From Candidatus Cellulosilyticum pullistercoris (GTDB lineage: Bacteria > Bacillota > Clostridia > Lachnospirales > Cellulosilyticaceae): a DNA stretch of 17,008 nucleotides. Shown in pieces: positions 6,319 through 13,668 of this stretch (within the stretch, counting starts at the first letter, position 1; each line of letters opens with the position of its first letter). The notes below the pieces were generated by a model. It saw only the letters and a list, made by a program, of their open reading frames with translations, was not told where the DNA came from and did no database searches. Location of the stretch: contig JAHLFQ010000108.1 of the NCBI GenBank assembly GCA_018883705.1, positions 1 through 17,008 of the forward strand. Direction: 5' to 3'. The translations under genes and the position numbers were made by a program.

Positions 6319-7470
6319 TTAGTTAGATGTACCTGTAGATGCTTCTGGACTAGCTGTTTCTGTATTTGGTGATTCTGTTGTTTCTGTTGTATCTTCTGTA
6401 TTGGTTGATTCTGAGGCGTCTGTTGTATCTTCTGTATTGGTTGATTCTGCCGCATCTGTTGTATCTTCTGTTTTATAGTTTTCTTCGAAGATTTGAATAT
6501 TATATTCCTTTTTCCATTCTACTAGCTTATCAATAAGTTCTTGTTCAGCTTTATCATTTTGAATGGCTGTTTTAATACTATCTTTTACTTCTTCTAAAGG
6601 TTGAACAACATCTTCACTTTGAATCCCATCTGCTTTAATGATATGCCATCCAAATTGTGTTTCAACTGGCTTAGAAACCTCTCCCTCACCTAATAATTTA
6701 GCACCTGCCATAAAATCTGCATCATATTGAGTTGTTTCATAAGGTATATATCCTAAAGAACCGCCATTATCTTTAGTACCGTCTGTTCCATACTCAGCAG
6801 CTAAATCTTCAAAGCTTGTCCCTGCGTTATATTTTTCAAGAACCTCGTTTGCTTTTTCTTCTGAATCTACAAGAATATGAGAAAGGTTTGCACCTGCTTG
6901 TGTTGTATAGTTTGCAATATTTGTGTTGTAGTACTCACTAATTTCTTCATCCGTTACTTCAGCGTTGTTAGCATAAAGATCGATAAGCTTTGTTACAAGC
7001 AAATTCTTCTTTATATTCTCTTTAAATTCATCTAATGTCATACCACTTTGTTCTAATGCCGTATTAAATTCATCTTCTGTTGAGAAATTCGCTTTTGTTA
7101 CCTCAAGCTCTTCATTAATTTCATCATCTGTTACTTGAATCTCGTCCATTTCTTTTGCTTTAAGTACTAGAACTTCCGCTTCAATAAGTGATTGTACCAC
7201 ACTATCTCTATAGGCATAATATTGCTCCATTACATCTGCATTACTTGTATAGTCTGTACCATAGTACATTTGCATGTAATAATCCATATATGCCATTTCA
7301 TTATCTAAAACTGTTTTATAGATAGGCACATCTTCTACCTTTGCAATAATTGTTTCATCATTTTTTTGATCAGTTGATTCAGTACCTGCTTTTTGATTAC
7401 TACATGCTACCATACCTAAACTCATTGTTGCAATAGCTAAAACAGCTATTATTTTTTTGAATAATTTCAT
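6319..7470 (-). CDS. prsA: PrsA-like lipoprotein peptidyl-prolyl isomerase (parvulin type)
   Basis: This is a post-translocational foldase expected on the outer face of the membrane, where PrsA helps secreted and wall proteins fold. The 383-aa protein begins with a lipoprotein signal: basic start, hydrophobic core and lipobox 'GMVAC' with the lipidated Cys23. An alpha-helical SurA/PrsA-type N-region (about 45-185) is followed by a parvulin domain (about 192-283), seen in 'LSHILVDSEEKA', 'YGTDGTKDNGGSLGYI' and 'TQFGWHIIKAD'. The acidic Ser/Thr tail (334-383) contains three 12-residue repeats and is probably disordered. AAGGAGA precedes ATG 7470. The gene lies 53 bp behind the sensor kinase on the same strand, so regulator, kinase and foldase form a likely operon. 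This suggests surveillance of envelope protein folding, an inference from context. Confidence 0.93.
   Translation of the reverse strand: MKLFKKIIAVLAIATMSLGMVACSNQKAGTESTDQKNDETIIAKVEDVPIYKTVLDNEMAYMDYYMQMYYGTDYTSNADVMEQYYAYRDSVVQSLIEAEVLVLKAKEMDEIQVTDDEINEELEVTKANFSTEDEFNTALEQSGMTLDEFKENIKKNLLVTKLIDLYANNAEVTDEEISEYYNTNIANYTTQAGANLSHILVDSEEKANEVLEKYNAGTSFEDLAAEYGTDGTKDNGGSLGYIPYETTQYDADFMAGAKLLGEGEVSKPVETQFGWHIIKADGIQSEDVVQPLEEVKDSIKTAIQNDKAEQELIDKLVEWKKEYNIQIFEENYKTEDTTDAAESTNTEDTTDASESTNTEDTTETTESPNTETASPEASTGTSN
6364..6471 (-). repeat. Three tandem 36-bp repeats encoding the PrsA tail
   Basis: Three 12-codon units (TEDTTDAAESTN, TEDTTDASESTN, TEDTTETTESPN) lie in tandem. On the plus strand a 31-bp block is identical at 6383-6413 and 6419-6449, and its first part recurs at 6455-6470. 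The near-identity at DNA level implies recent duplication, and copy number may vary between strains. Confidence 0.85.
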
Positions 7471-7523
7471 TTTCTTCTCCTTTTTTACCTTAAAATATTT
7501 TTTAATGTTTATTTTTCTTACTC

Positions 7524-8984
7524 TTACATAATACTTTTCATTTCAAACCAAAATGTACTGCCTTTATGAAGTTCACTTTCCACACCATAAGTTGCATTAT
7601 GTGCCTCTAAAATATTTTGTACGATAGAAAGGCCTAAGCCTGTTCCTATAGCTGCTCTTTTATGTGTTTTGTCAACTTTATAATAGCGATCCCAGATATA
7701 AGGTAAGTTTTCTTTTGCAATGCCTTCTCCTGTATCTGTTACCTCAATACGTACTTTATTATCAACTATTTTTTGCTTTACTGCAACTTTTTTATCTTTA
7801 CCCGTATAATTAATGGCATTATTAATGAGATTATATACAACTTGAGAGATCTTTAAAGCGTCTCCATTAATCTTTACTTCTTCATCATAGTCAAAGGTAA
7901 TCTGATATCCCTCTTTCTCTGTTAAAGCAACATAACGCCTCATGATTTCTTCAATACTCAACGTTAAATTATATACTTTACAATCTAATTGTTGTGTACC
8001 TGCTTGTAGCTTAGATAAATCTAGCATATCATTAACTAATGCTGTAAGTCTTGTAGCTTCATCAATAATAACTTGCGTATTTTCTGGGTTATTTTCACCA
8101 GGTAAATCTCTCATCATTTCTGCATAACCACAAATTAAGGTAAGTGGTGTACGAAGATCATGTGAAACATTCGCAATAAGTTCTCTTCTAAAACTTTCTG
8201 TTTTAGTAAGTTCTGAGGAGGCATAGCTTAGCGTATTTGCGAGTTCTGAAATCTCCCTATAACCTTTACCATCAAAGGTTATTTCCTCATTAGAGCGTGC
8301 TAACGCCTTTGCAGTATCATTAATTTTAATAATAGGATTTGCAATCTTCTTAGCTATAAAAATAGAAAGTAAAAAAGCTAATATAAGCATAATAAGTGTT
8401 ACATAAAGAAGTTGCTTCCTAATCGTACTGACTGTGGCATTAACGGGAGAAACTAGGGTATTTACCATCAAAATATATTCGGCATTTTGGTAGGTAATAA
8501 TTTTAGTTAAAATAACTGCATCATCTTTACTATTCCTAAGTTGAACATTATGTCCTTGCATAAATGAGACTTGCATATCAAACTGATTTGTCCACTTACT
8601 TTCATTATCCCAATAAAGAATCTCTCCACCAGCCTCCCTGGCTTTGAGCCCAAGATAACAGTATTCTAATTGCCCAAGCCTAAAAATGGTACGGTTTCCT
8701 TGCTTATTTGGACTACTATACCGAGTCTCTCCTATTATATTAGTTAATATAATATCTACATCTCTTCGCTCAGCTAATGTATCCATGATGGAAAAGATAT
8801 TAGGATTATTAATATTTTTTTCTATTACTTCTCCTACTTCAATGACTTCATTTTTTCTAATCGTTTTATAAAAACTATCCATAAATACAATTTGAAAAAG
8901 CCATAAAACAATCAGTAGGGCCCCAATTAGTATTGCTAAATAACCAAAAAGTTGCCATCGTATACTTAATTTATTTTTCTTCAA
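7524..8984 (-). CDS. Membrane sensor histidine kinase with HAMP domain
   Basis: This kinase would sense an envelope signal and phosphorylate the regulator encoded just upstream. From TTG 8984 the protein has 486 aa. It has a membrane segment at about 13-34, an extracytoplasmic domain of about 155 residues, and a second membrane segment at about 193-212. HAMP follows to about 262, then HisKA with phospho-acceptor His275 in 'ANVSHDLRTPLT'. The catalytic ATPase domain shows an N box ('VVYNLINNAINYT'), G1 'DTGEGI' (417-422) and G2 'GTGLGLSI' (447-454). No PAS domain is evident. No ATG lies in frame before the first membrane segment. TTG 8984 is 12 nt after AGAGGAG, while the next TTG at 8996 touches it, so the start is uncertain. 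The gene overlaps the regulator by 14 bp (26 bp with TTG 8996), implying translational coupling. Confidence 0.94.
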   Translation of the reverse strand: MKKNKLSIRWQLFGYLAILIGALLIVLWLFQIVFMDSFYKTIRKNEVIEVGEVIEKNINNPNIFSIMDTLAERRDVDIILTNIIGETRYSSPNKQGNRTIFRLGQLEYCYLGLKAREAGGEILYWDNESKWTNQFDMQVSFMQGHNVQLRNSKDDAVILTKIITYQNAEYILMVNTLVSPVNATVSTIRKQLLYVTLIMLILAFLLSIFIAKKIANPIIKINDTAKALARSNEEITFDGKGYREISELANTLSYASSELTKTESFRRELIANVSHDLRTPLTLICGYAEMMRDLPGENNPENTQVIIDEATRLTALVNDMLDLSKLQAGTQQLDCKVYNLTLSIEEIMRRYVALTEKEGYQITFDYDEEVKINGDALKISQVVYNLINNAINYTGKDKKVAVKQKIVDNKVRIEVTDTGEGIAKENLPYIWDRYYKVDKTHKRAAIGTGLGLSIVQNILEAHNATYGVESELHKGSTFWFEMKSIM

Positions 8985-9651
8985 AACGATAGCCAACTCC
9001 TCTTAAAGTGACAATACGACTTGCATAGTCCCCTAAACTTTTACGAAGTAGTTTGATATGTGTATCTAAGGTACGATCATCACCATAATAATCATATCCC
9101 CACACATTACTAATTAAGCTCTCTCTTGATAAGGCAATTCCTCTATTTTTTACCATATAAAAGAATAATTCATACTCCTTAGGTGTCATCTCGATATTTT
9201 TTCCATCAATACTAACTTGCCTTGCATCAAAATCCACAATAAGTGTATCAAACTTAACGACATTTTTATTCATCATACTTTTTTCTTGACCTTCTCTGCG
9301 CTTCATAATCGCTTGAACGCGCATCATAAGCTCCTTAGGTGAAAAAGGTTTAATGACATAGTCATCCACACCAATTTCAAAGCCGTGGATACGATCATAC
9401 TCTTCACCTCTAGCAGAGAGCATAATAACTGGTGTATCGGAGAATTTTCTAATCTCACTACATGCTGAGAAACCATCTAATTCCGGCATCATGACATCCA
9501 TGATAATCACATCAAAGGTATCTTCTTTACATCTTTCAATCGCTTCCATACCATCACAAGCTTCATAAACTTCGTGTCCTTCGAAGGTAGCATACTTCTT
9601 AATGAGTTCTCTAATCATTTTTTCATCATCAACTACTAATATTTTATACAT
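8971..9651 (-). CDS. OmpR-family response regulator
   Basis: This is a DNA-binding response regulator of 226 aa, the usual length. The receiver domain (1 to about 118) has the acidic pair Asp8-Asp9, phospho-acceptor Asp52 in 'MDVMMPELDG', Ser79 and Lys101 in 'KPF'. The winged-helix output domain (about 128-226) has 'MTPKEYELFFYMVKNRG', 'SRESLISNVWGYDYYGDDRTLDTHIKLLRKSLG' type sequence and the final 'TLRGVGYRFEEK'. The start is secure: GAGGAG with several flanking purines precedes ATG 9651. It heads the operon regulator-kinase-prsA, and htrA lies immediately upstream behind a terminator. The B. subtilis CssRS pair controls htrA genes under secretion stress. A comparable role here is an inference from gene order, since the pair could also be WalRK- or PhoPR-like by sequence. 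Confidence 0.95.
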   Translation of the reverse strand: MYKILVVDDEKMIRELIKKYATFEGHEVYEACDGMEAIERCKEDTFDVIIMDVMMPELDGFSACSEIRKFSDTPVIMLSARGEEYDRIHGFEIGVDDYVIKPFSPKELMMRVQAIMKRREGQEKSMMNKNVVKFDTLIVDFDARQVSIDGKNIEMTPKEYELFFYMVKNRGIALSRESLISNVWGYDYYGDDRTLDTHIKLLRKSLGDYASRIVTLRGVGYRFEEK

Positions 9652-9680
9652 CCTCTCTCCTCCTCTCTTTAGATTTTAGC

Positions 9681-9695
9681 AACTTTTGTAAAGTT
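9681..9695. promoter_or_regulatory. Short inverted repeat upstream of the response regulator
   Basis: AACTTT-TGT-AAAGTT is a perfect 6-bp inverted repeat in the leader or promoter area, 30 bp before the regulator start. A TAAAAT hexamer on the minus strand (9679-9674) is adjacent, but no matching -35 was found. It is a candidate operator only. Confidence 0.3.
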
Positions 9696-9720
9696 CTGAA
9701 AGGGGGTATACACAACATAC

Positions 9721-9771
9721 AAAAAAAGATAGACTTTAGGATTAGCTATTTTTTTACTTTAAAGTCTATCT
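9721..9771 (-). terminator. Intrinsic terminator of htrA
   Basis: AGATAGACTTTA (9727-9738) pairs with TAAAGTCTATCT (9760-9771), a 12-bp stem with a 21-nt loop. On the minus strand it is followed by seven T in total (9727-9721). It lies 22 bp after the htrA stop and separates htrA from the regulator operon. Confidence 0.8.
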
Positions 9772-9793
9772 CTTAGCATTTATCATCTATTCT

Positions 9794-11104
9794 TTAGTTA
9801 CTACCACCGAAAAAATTACTTATATTAGGTATTTGATTTGAGTTACTGTCTTTAGTCGTATTTTGGCTATCAGATTCATTAGAAGATGCTGCAGTTGGTT
9901 TACTTTCTGATAGTTCAACTTCTAGTGTAATCATCTTTCCATTTCTTGAAACCATGACACTCACTTTGTCACCTACTTCATGAGATTGAAGAATCTTAGT
10001 TAGGTCACTTGTACTACTAATTTGTGTATCGTCTACTGCAATTAAACAATCTCCTACTTGTAAACCACTTGCCTCAGCTTTTGTTCCCTCAGTAAGTCCT
10101 GCCACATAAACTCCTAACTGGTTTAAACCATATTGATAAGCAAGTTGTGCTGAATCAACACTTATCACACTTACTCCAAGCACTGGTCTTCCTTGTACAT
10201 ATCCTACGTTAATAATAGACTCTACTACCTCTTTTACTACATTAACTGGAATCGCAAAGCCTAGACCTTCTACATTTGATCCTGAAGATTTAGCCACTAC
10301 AAGACCAATAAGTTGTCCTTGGTCATTAAATAGTCCCCCTCCAGAATTACCTGGATTAATAGCTGCATTAGTTTGAAGTAATGTCATTGTTTGATTTTCA
10401 AGCACAATCTGTCTATCTAGTGCACTGATAATACCATTTGTCACTGTACCACCTAATTCCCCAAGTGGATTACCAATAGCTATTGCTGTATCACCTACAC
10501 CTATTGCATCTGAGTCACCTAATGTAACAGGTTGTAAGGTAACACCATCAACTTTTATAACTGCTACATCTGTTTGAGTATCTGTTCCAATAAGTTTTGC
10601 TTCATATTCTTTACCATCTGTTAAACGTACTACAATCTTTGATGCTCCCTCAATAACATGGTTATTAGTTGCAATATATCCATCTTCACTAATAATAACA
10701 CCACTTCCTGCACCTTCTGTAACATATTGTCTCATGAACATGTCATTTGCAACAGACTCTGTCGTAATCTCTACTACTGAATCTGCTGCAAGATTAGCTA
10801 CCTCTGCTACAGATAGACTCTTGCCTGATGTTATCGCAGATGTCTGACTAACATTAGTAGTTGGCTTATTCGTATTAGATTGGTTTGTCACCTGATTTGA
10901 TAATTGAGTTTTTTGATCTTGAATCCAGCTATAAGATGTATAGAGGCTTCCTGCACCAAAAGATGCCAGTGCAACGGCTAACGTAATAACAATACCTTTC
11001 CCTTTCTTTTTCTTCTCTTTTACTCTTACCATTGCTGGGATCACTCTATCTTCAATCATTTCACTTTGTATAAATTCTTCATTTTGAATATTTTGTTCGT
11101 TCAT
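9794..11104 (-). CDS. htrA: HtrA/DegP-type membrane-anchored serine protease with PDZ domain
   Basis: HtrA degrades or refolds damaged proteins on the outer side of the membrane. The 436-aa protein has a cytoplasmic acidic and Lys-rich N-terminus, one membrane segment (about 37-56), and a Ser/Thr/Asn-rich linker to about 95. The trypsin-like domain has the triad His149 ('TNNHV'), Asp179 ('TDVAV') and Ser254 ('GNSGGGLF'). One PDZ domain (about 305-398) includes 'GLQVGDCLIAVDD', followed by a Ser/Asn-rich tail ending in 'FFGGSN'. ATG 11104 is preceded by AAGGGAGG. The upstream region has a good -10 but no clear -35, as expected for an activator-dependent stress promoter. The next genes encode a two-component system and PrsA, forming an envelope quality-control neighbourhood. 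Confidence 0.96.
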   Translation of the reverse strand: MNEQNIQNEEFIQSEMIEDRVIPAMVRVKEKKKKGKGIVITLAVALASFGAGSLYTSYSWIQDQKTQLSNQVTNQSNTNKPTTNVSQTSAITSGKSLSVAEVANLAADSVVEITTESVANDMFMRQYVTEGAGSGVIISEDGYIATNNHVIEGASKIVVRLTDGKEYEAKLIGTDTQTDVAVIKVDGVTLQPVTLGDSDAIGVGDTAIAIGNPLGELGGTVTNGIISALDRQIVLENQTMTLLQTNAAINPGNSGGGLFNDQGQLIGLVVAKSSGSNVEGLGFAIPVNVVKEVVESIINVGYVQGRPVLGVSVISVDSAQLAYQYGLNQLGVYVAGLTEGTKAEASGLQVGDCLIAVDDTQISSTSDLTKILQSHEVGDKVSVMVSRNGKMITLEVELSESKPTAASSNESDSQNTTKDSNSNQIPNISNFFGGSN

Positions 11105-11175
11105 TATTTATTCCTCCCTTATGCGCCTTTTCCTTAACTGTCTTTATCATAAAATCCTTAAGTGATGATTTGATG

Positions 11176-11196
11176 AACATTATATGAAAAAATGTT
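11176..11196 (-). promoter_or_regulatory. Candidate regulated -10 region of htrA with inverted repeat
   Basis: TATAAT on the minus strand (11184-11179) lacks a recognisable -35 at 16-18 nt. AACATT (11176-11181) and AATGTT (11191-11196) form an inverted repeat that overlaps it. This would fit a promoter needing an activator, but no binding consensus is known to me for comparison. Confidence 0.35.
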
Positions 11197-11261
11197 GAAT
11201 TAGCCTTCTATCTTCTCTATCTAGCCGCTTTTTACTATAGCATATATCTTTAATACATAAC

Positions 11262-11289
11262 AAAACCCCTCCTTAAAATCTAGGAGGGG
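11262..11289 (-). terminator. Intrinsic terminator of the MazF-fold gene
   Basis: CCCCTCCT (11266-11273) pairs with AGGAGGGG (11282-11289), an 8-bp GC-rich stem with an 8-nt loop, followed on the minus strand by TTTTG. It lies 45 bp after the stop codon at 11334. Confidence 0.8.
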
Positions 11290-11333
11290 GGTGTTTATAT
11301 TATGCTTTATTCTATTCTTACTTTTATATTAAG

Positions 11334-11852
11334 TTACTTTAGTAAGATTCTACTAATATTATCTATAATATGTTGTTTATCTGTCATGACATCATAAAAA
11401 CCTTTAGATGGATATAATCTTTGAATATCCACTGTTCGCATATCTCCGATTTGCAAACGTGTTATGTAGTGATTTGTAAAATTTTTAACTTCTATGTCCA
11501 TTTGAAATTCTTTATCTGGTGGTAAGGAATCAGGTTTAACGGAAGTGGTTGGAATAACTATGTACTTTGTTTTAAAATATTTAAATACGTAACACCAGTG
11601 GCCACCATAGAGTTCTTTAGGAAACCCTCTTGTTAAATTGAAATACGCAATTTGGTGTACTTTCGGCAATTGCTTTGGCCTATAAAAAGTAGTTGATGGA
11701 TCCCCTGTTTGATTAGGTGTCAATTCATCATAAAAATATTTTATCTGGCCAACATGATAATTTAAGTCTTCTAAAAAACCACGCTTTTGATCATAGTTTT
11801 TTATACTATTAAAGTCTGCAAATATTTTTTGCATGAACTCCTCATTATTCAC
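11334..11852 (-). CDS. MazF/PemK-fold protein, apparently without an antitoxin
   Basis: I place the start at GTG 11852, because AAGGAGG ends 6 nt before it, giving 172 aa. The open frame continues to ATG 11948, but that extension lacks a ribosome site, and ATG 11858 abuts AAGGAGG. After a 60-residue N-terminal helical region, residues 65-172 resemble the MazF/PemK SH3-like barrel. The signs are 'QIAYFNLTRGFPKELYGGHWCYV', 'IVIPTTS' (99-105) and 'MRTVDIQRLYP' (138-148), the last like the 'IRTIDKRRL' strand of MazF. MazF proteins are mRNA interferases. The motif match is clear to me, but the extra N-terminal part and lack of an adjacent antitoxin make toxin activity uncertain. The gene has its own terminator and lies behind the permease terminator, so it is probably monocistronic. 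Confidence 0.75.
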   Translation of the reverse strand: MNNEEFMQKIFADFNSIKNYDQKRGFLEDLNYHVGQIKYFYDELTPNQTGDPSTTFYRPKQLPKVHQIAYFNLTRGFPKELYGGHWCYVFKYFKTKYIVIPTTSVKPDSLPPDKEFQMDIEVKNFTNHYITRLQIGDMRTVDIQRLYPSKGFYDVMTDKQHIIDNISRILLK

Positions 11853-11951
11853 GAACATCCTCCTTCTTTGAAAATTATTTTTCTTCTTATTTATTTTATC
11901 ATACATTCTTAATAACACAAATAAGTTTAATGAATTCCATTTAACCACTAT

Positions 11952-12001
11952 AAAAAAGAGGATAAGCCCTCCTAAAGATAATCGGTACTTATTCCTCTTT
12001 T
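11952..12001 (-). terminator. Intrinsic terminator of the purine permease
   Basis: AAAAGAGGA (11954-11962) pairs with TCCTCTTTT (11993-12001). It is extended by TAAG/CTTA with a one-base bulge, and a run of T follows on the minus strand. It lies 38 bp beyond the permease stop. Confidence 0.7.
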
Positions 12002-12038
12002 CTAAATCTATTCCTATATAAAACTTTTTAGACTTAAT

Positions 12039-13400
12039 CTATGCAATCAAAGATGATAAAGCAAGCTTGATAATGAAAAGTACAGCTAGTATATACATTA
12101 CTATGCTTACATCTTTTCTTTTTCCTGATAGTACTTTAATGATTACATACGTAATACCGCCAAAGATAATACCATCTGCAATGCTTCCTGTAAATGGCAT
12201 CATTGACATGGTTAAGAACGCAGGTAATGCTTCTGATAAATCACTAAAATCTACTTTTAAAATACCATCTAACATCAGTACACCTACTACAATAAGTGCT
12301 GGTGCGGTTGCAAATGACGGTATTGCTAAGAAAATTGGTGATAAGAATAAAGCAAGTATAAAGCATACTGCTGTCGAAATCGCAGTAAGTCCTGTACGTC
12401 CACCTTCCATAACTCCAGCTGTACTTTCTACGAAAGTTGTTACTGTAGAAGTTCCCATTAATGCCCCTGCTGTTGTTGCAATAGCATCTGCTAAGAATAC
12501 CTGTTTGATACGAGGTAATTCACCTTTTTCATTGATATAATTCGCTTTACTAGCTACACCCATAAGTGCTCCTAATGTATCAAATAAATCTACAAATAGA
12601 AAAGAGAATACAACAACAATAAAATTAAAGATGCTTTCAGCACTTCCAAAGATTTCACTCATGCTTGGGAATTTAAATGCTACTTCATTAAATCCTGCAA
12701 ACAATGAATCTGTTCCTGAAAAGTCAGGTAAAAGTGAATACATACCTGCTTCAGGATTAACAACATACCATCCTGTAAACTGTGCAATGATTCCTAATCC
12801 CCAAGTAATAAGAATTCCAAAAAGCATTGCCCCTTTCACTTGACGTTTCATTAAAACAATTGTAATAATAACTCCCACCATACAAAGAACGGTTTGTGGC
12901 TCAATCATGCTTCCTAATGCCACCAGCGTACTTTCATCTGCTACAACTACACCTGCATTTTTAAATCCAACAAATGCAATAAATAATCCGATCCCTGCAC
13001 TAATTGAATACTTAATACAATTTGGAATAGCATTAAATAATGCTTCTCTTACATTACACATTGTAAGAAGAATGAAGATAATCCCTTCAACAAATACTGC
13101 TGCTAATGCAAATTGCCAAGAATACCCCATTTTGATAACAATTGTATAAGCAAAGAATGCATTAAGCCCCATCCCTGGTGCTAAGGCAAAAGGATAATTT
13201 GCAAGTAATGCCATTAAAACAGTTCCTAGTACTGCTGATAAAACTGTTGCAACAAACACACCATGTCTATTCATCCCTGCTGCACCTAAAATATCTGGAT
13301 TAACCGCTAAAATATATGCCATGGTCATAAAGGTAGTAATACCTGCTATGACTTCTTTTTTTACAGTAGTTCCGTTTTCTTTGAGTTTAAAAAATTCCAT
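12039..13400 (-). CDS. NCS2-family purine permease (AzgA/PbuG type)
   Basis: This is a cytoplasmic membrane transporter for nucleobases, in this subfamily usually adenine, guanine or hypoxanthine. The protein has 453 aa and about 12-14 hydrophobic segments. It has the subfamily motifs 'APGMGLNAFFAY' (about residues 74-85), 'FVDLFDTLGALMG' (about 269-281) and 'ESTAGVMEGGRTGLTA' (about 325-340), typical of AzgA/PbuG rather than UraA/XanP transporters. ATG 13400 is chosen because GGAGGG precedes it by 3-4 nt. An upstream in-frame ATG at 13412 has no site. A sigma-A promoter with PurBox-like elements lies upstream, which supports purine-controlled uptake. Specificity among purines cannot be read from the sequence. 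A terminator follows the gene. Confidence 0.94.
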   Translation of the reverse strand: MEFFKLKENGTTVKKEVIAGITTFMTMAYILAVNPDILGAAGMNRHGVFVATVLSAVLGTVLMALLANYPFALAPGMGLNAFFAYTIVIKMGYSWQFALAAVFVEGIIFILLTMCNVREALFNAIPNCIKYSISAGIGLFIAFVGFKNAGVVVADESTLVALGSMIEPQTVLCMVGVIITIVLMKRQVKGAMLFGILITWGLGIIAQFTGWYVVNPEAGMYSLLPDFSGTDSLFAGFNEVAFKFPSMSEIFGSAESIFNFIVVVFSFLFVDLFDTLGALMGVASKANYINEKGELPRIKQVFLADAIATTAGALMGTSTVTTFVESTAGVMEGGRTGLTAISTAVCFILALFLSPIFLAIPSFATAPALIVVGVLMLDGILKVDFSDLSEALPAFLTMSMMPFTGSIADGIIFGGITYVIIKVLSGKRKDVSIVMYILAVLFIIKLALSSLIA

Positions 13401-13437
13401 GCGTCCCTCCATTTATGTTAACCATCTTTACTTGCTT

Positions 13438-13466
13438 ATCATATCGTATGTTCATGGAGTGGTCAA
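13438..13466 (-). promoter_or_regulatory. Sigma-A promoter of the purine permease
   Basis: On the minus strand TTGACC (13466-13461) and TATGAT (13443-13438) are separated by exactly 17 nt, each 5/6 to consensus. Transcription would start near 13431, about 30 nt before the ATG at 13400. Confidence 0.75.
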
Positions 13467-13482
13467 GCATTTTCCGAACATT
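13448..13482. promoter_or_regulatory. PurBox-like operator pair around the permease promoter
   Basis: TTTTCCGAACATT at 13470-13482 matches the Bacillus/Lactococcus PurBox AWWWCCGAACWWT at 12 of 13 positions and sits just upstream of the -35. A second half, ATGTTC (13448-13453), is inverted relative to it (complement of GAACAT) and lies between -35 and -10. PurR of that family binds such boxes and answers to PRPP. Regulation here is inferred. Confidence 0.55.
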
Positions 13483-13559
13483 TTTATGTCCAGATATTAT
13501 TTTGTTCATTTTAGTATATTATCATTTAATCTCGTCTATCCTTTAATAGGAACTTTTCA

Positions 13560-13588
13560 TTTAATTCTCACCTTTCCTATGCTATACT
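13560..13588 (+). promoter_or_regulatory. Candidate promoter of the truA operon
   Basis: TATACT (13583-13588) has a weak TTTAAT (13560-13565) at 17 nt. The transcript would begin about 75 nt before the truA start. Only the -10 is convincing. Confidence 0.35.
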
Positions 13589-13668
13589 TAATCTAAAAGT
13601 AAACAAGCTTTTGCATATCCTTTATCTATGGATTTACTTTAGTGTTTAATAATAAAAACGAGGTACTT

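Noticed and set aside
6364..6471. Regular 36-bp repeats as a possible CRISPR array
   Set aside because: The units abut with no unique spacers and are in frame with the prsA coding sequence.
12067..13149. Long plus-strand frames opposite the purine permease
   Set aside because: They are antisense shadows of hydrophobic codons in the permease, with no start signals or recognisable domains.
13401..13641. Purine riboswitch in the permease leader
   Set aside because: The promoter at 13438-13466 leaves a leader of only about 30 nt, too short for the aptamer, and the conserved loop sequences are absent upstream.
13594..13642. Inverted repeat CTAAAAGTAAA / TTTACTTTAG before truA
   Set aside because: Only 8 contiguous pairs of mostly A and T separated by 29 nt without inner pairing; likely chance in AT-rich DNA.
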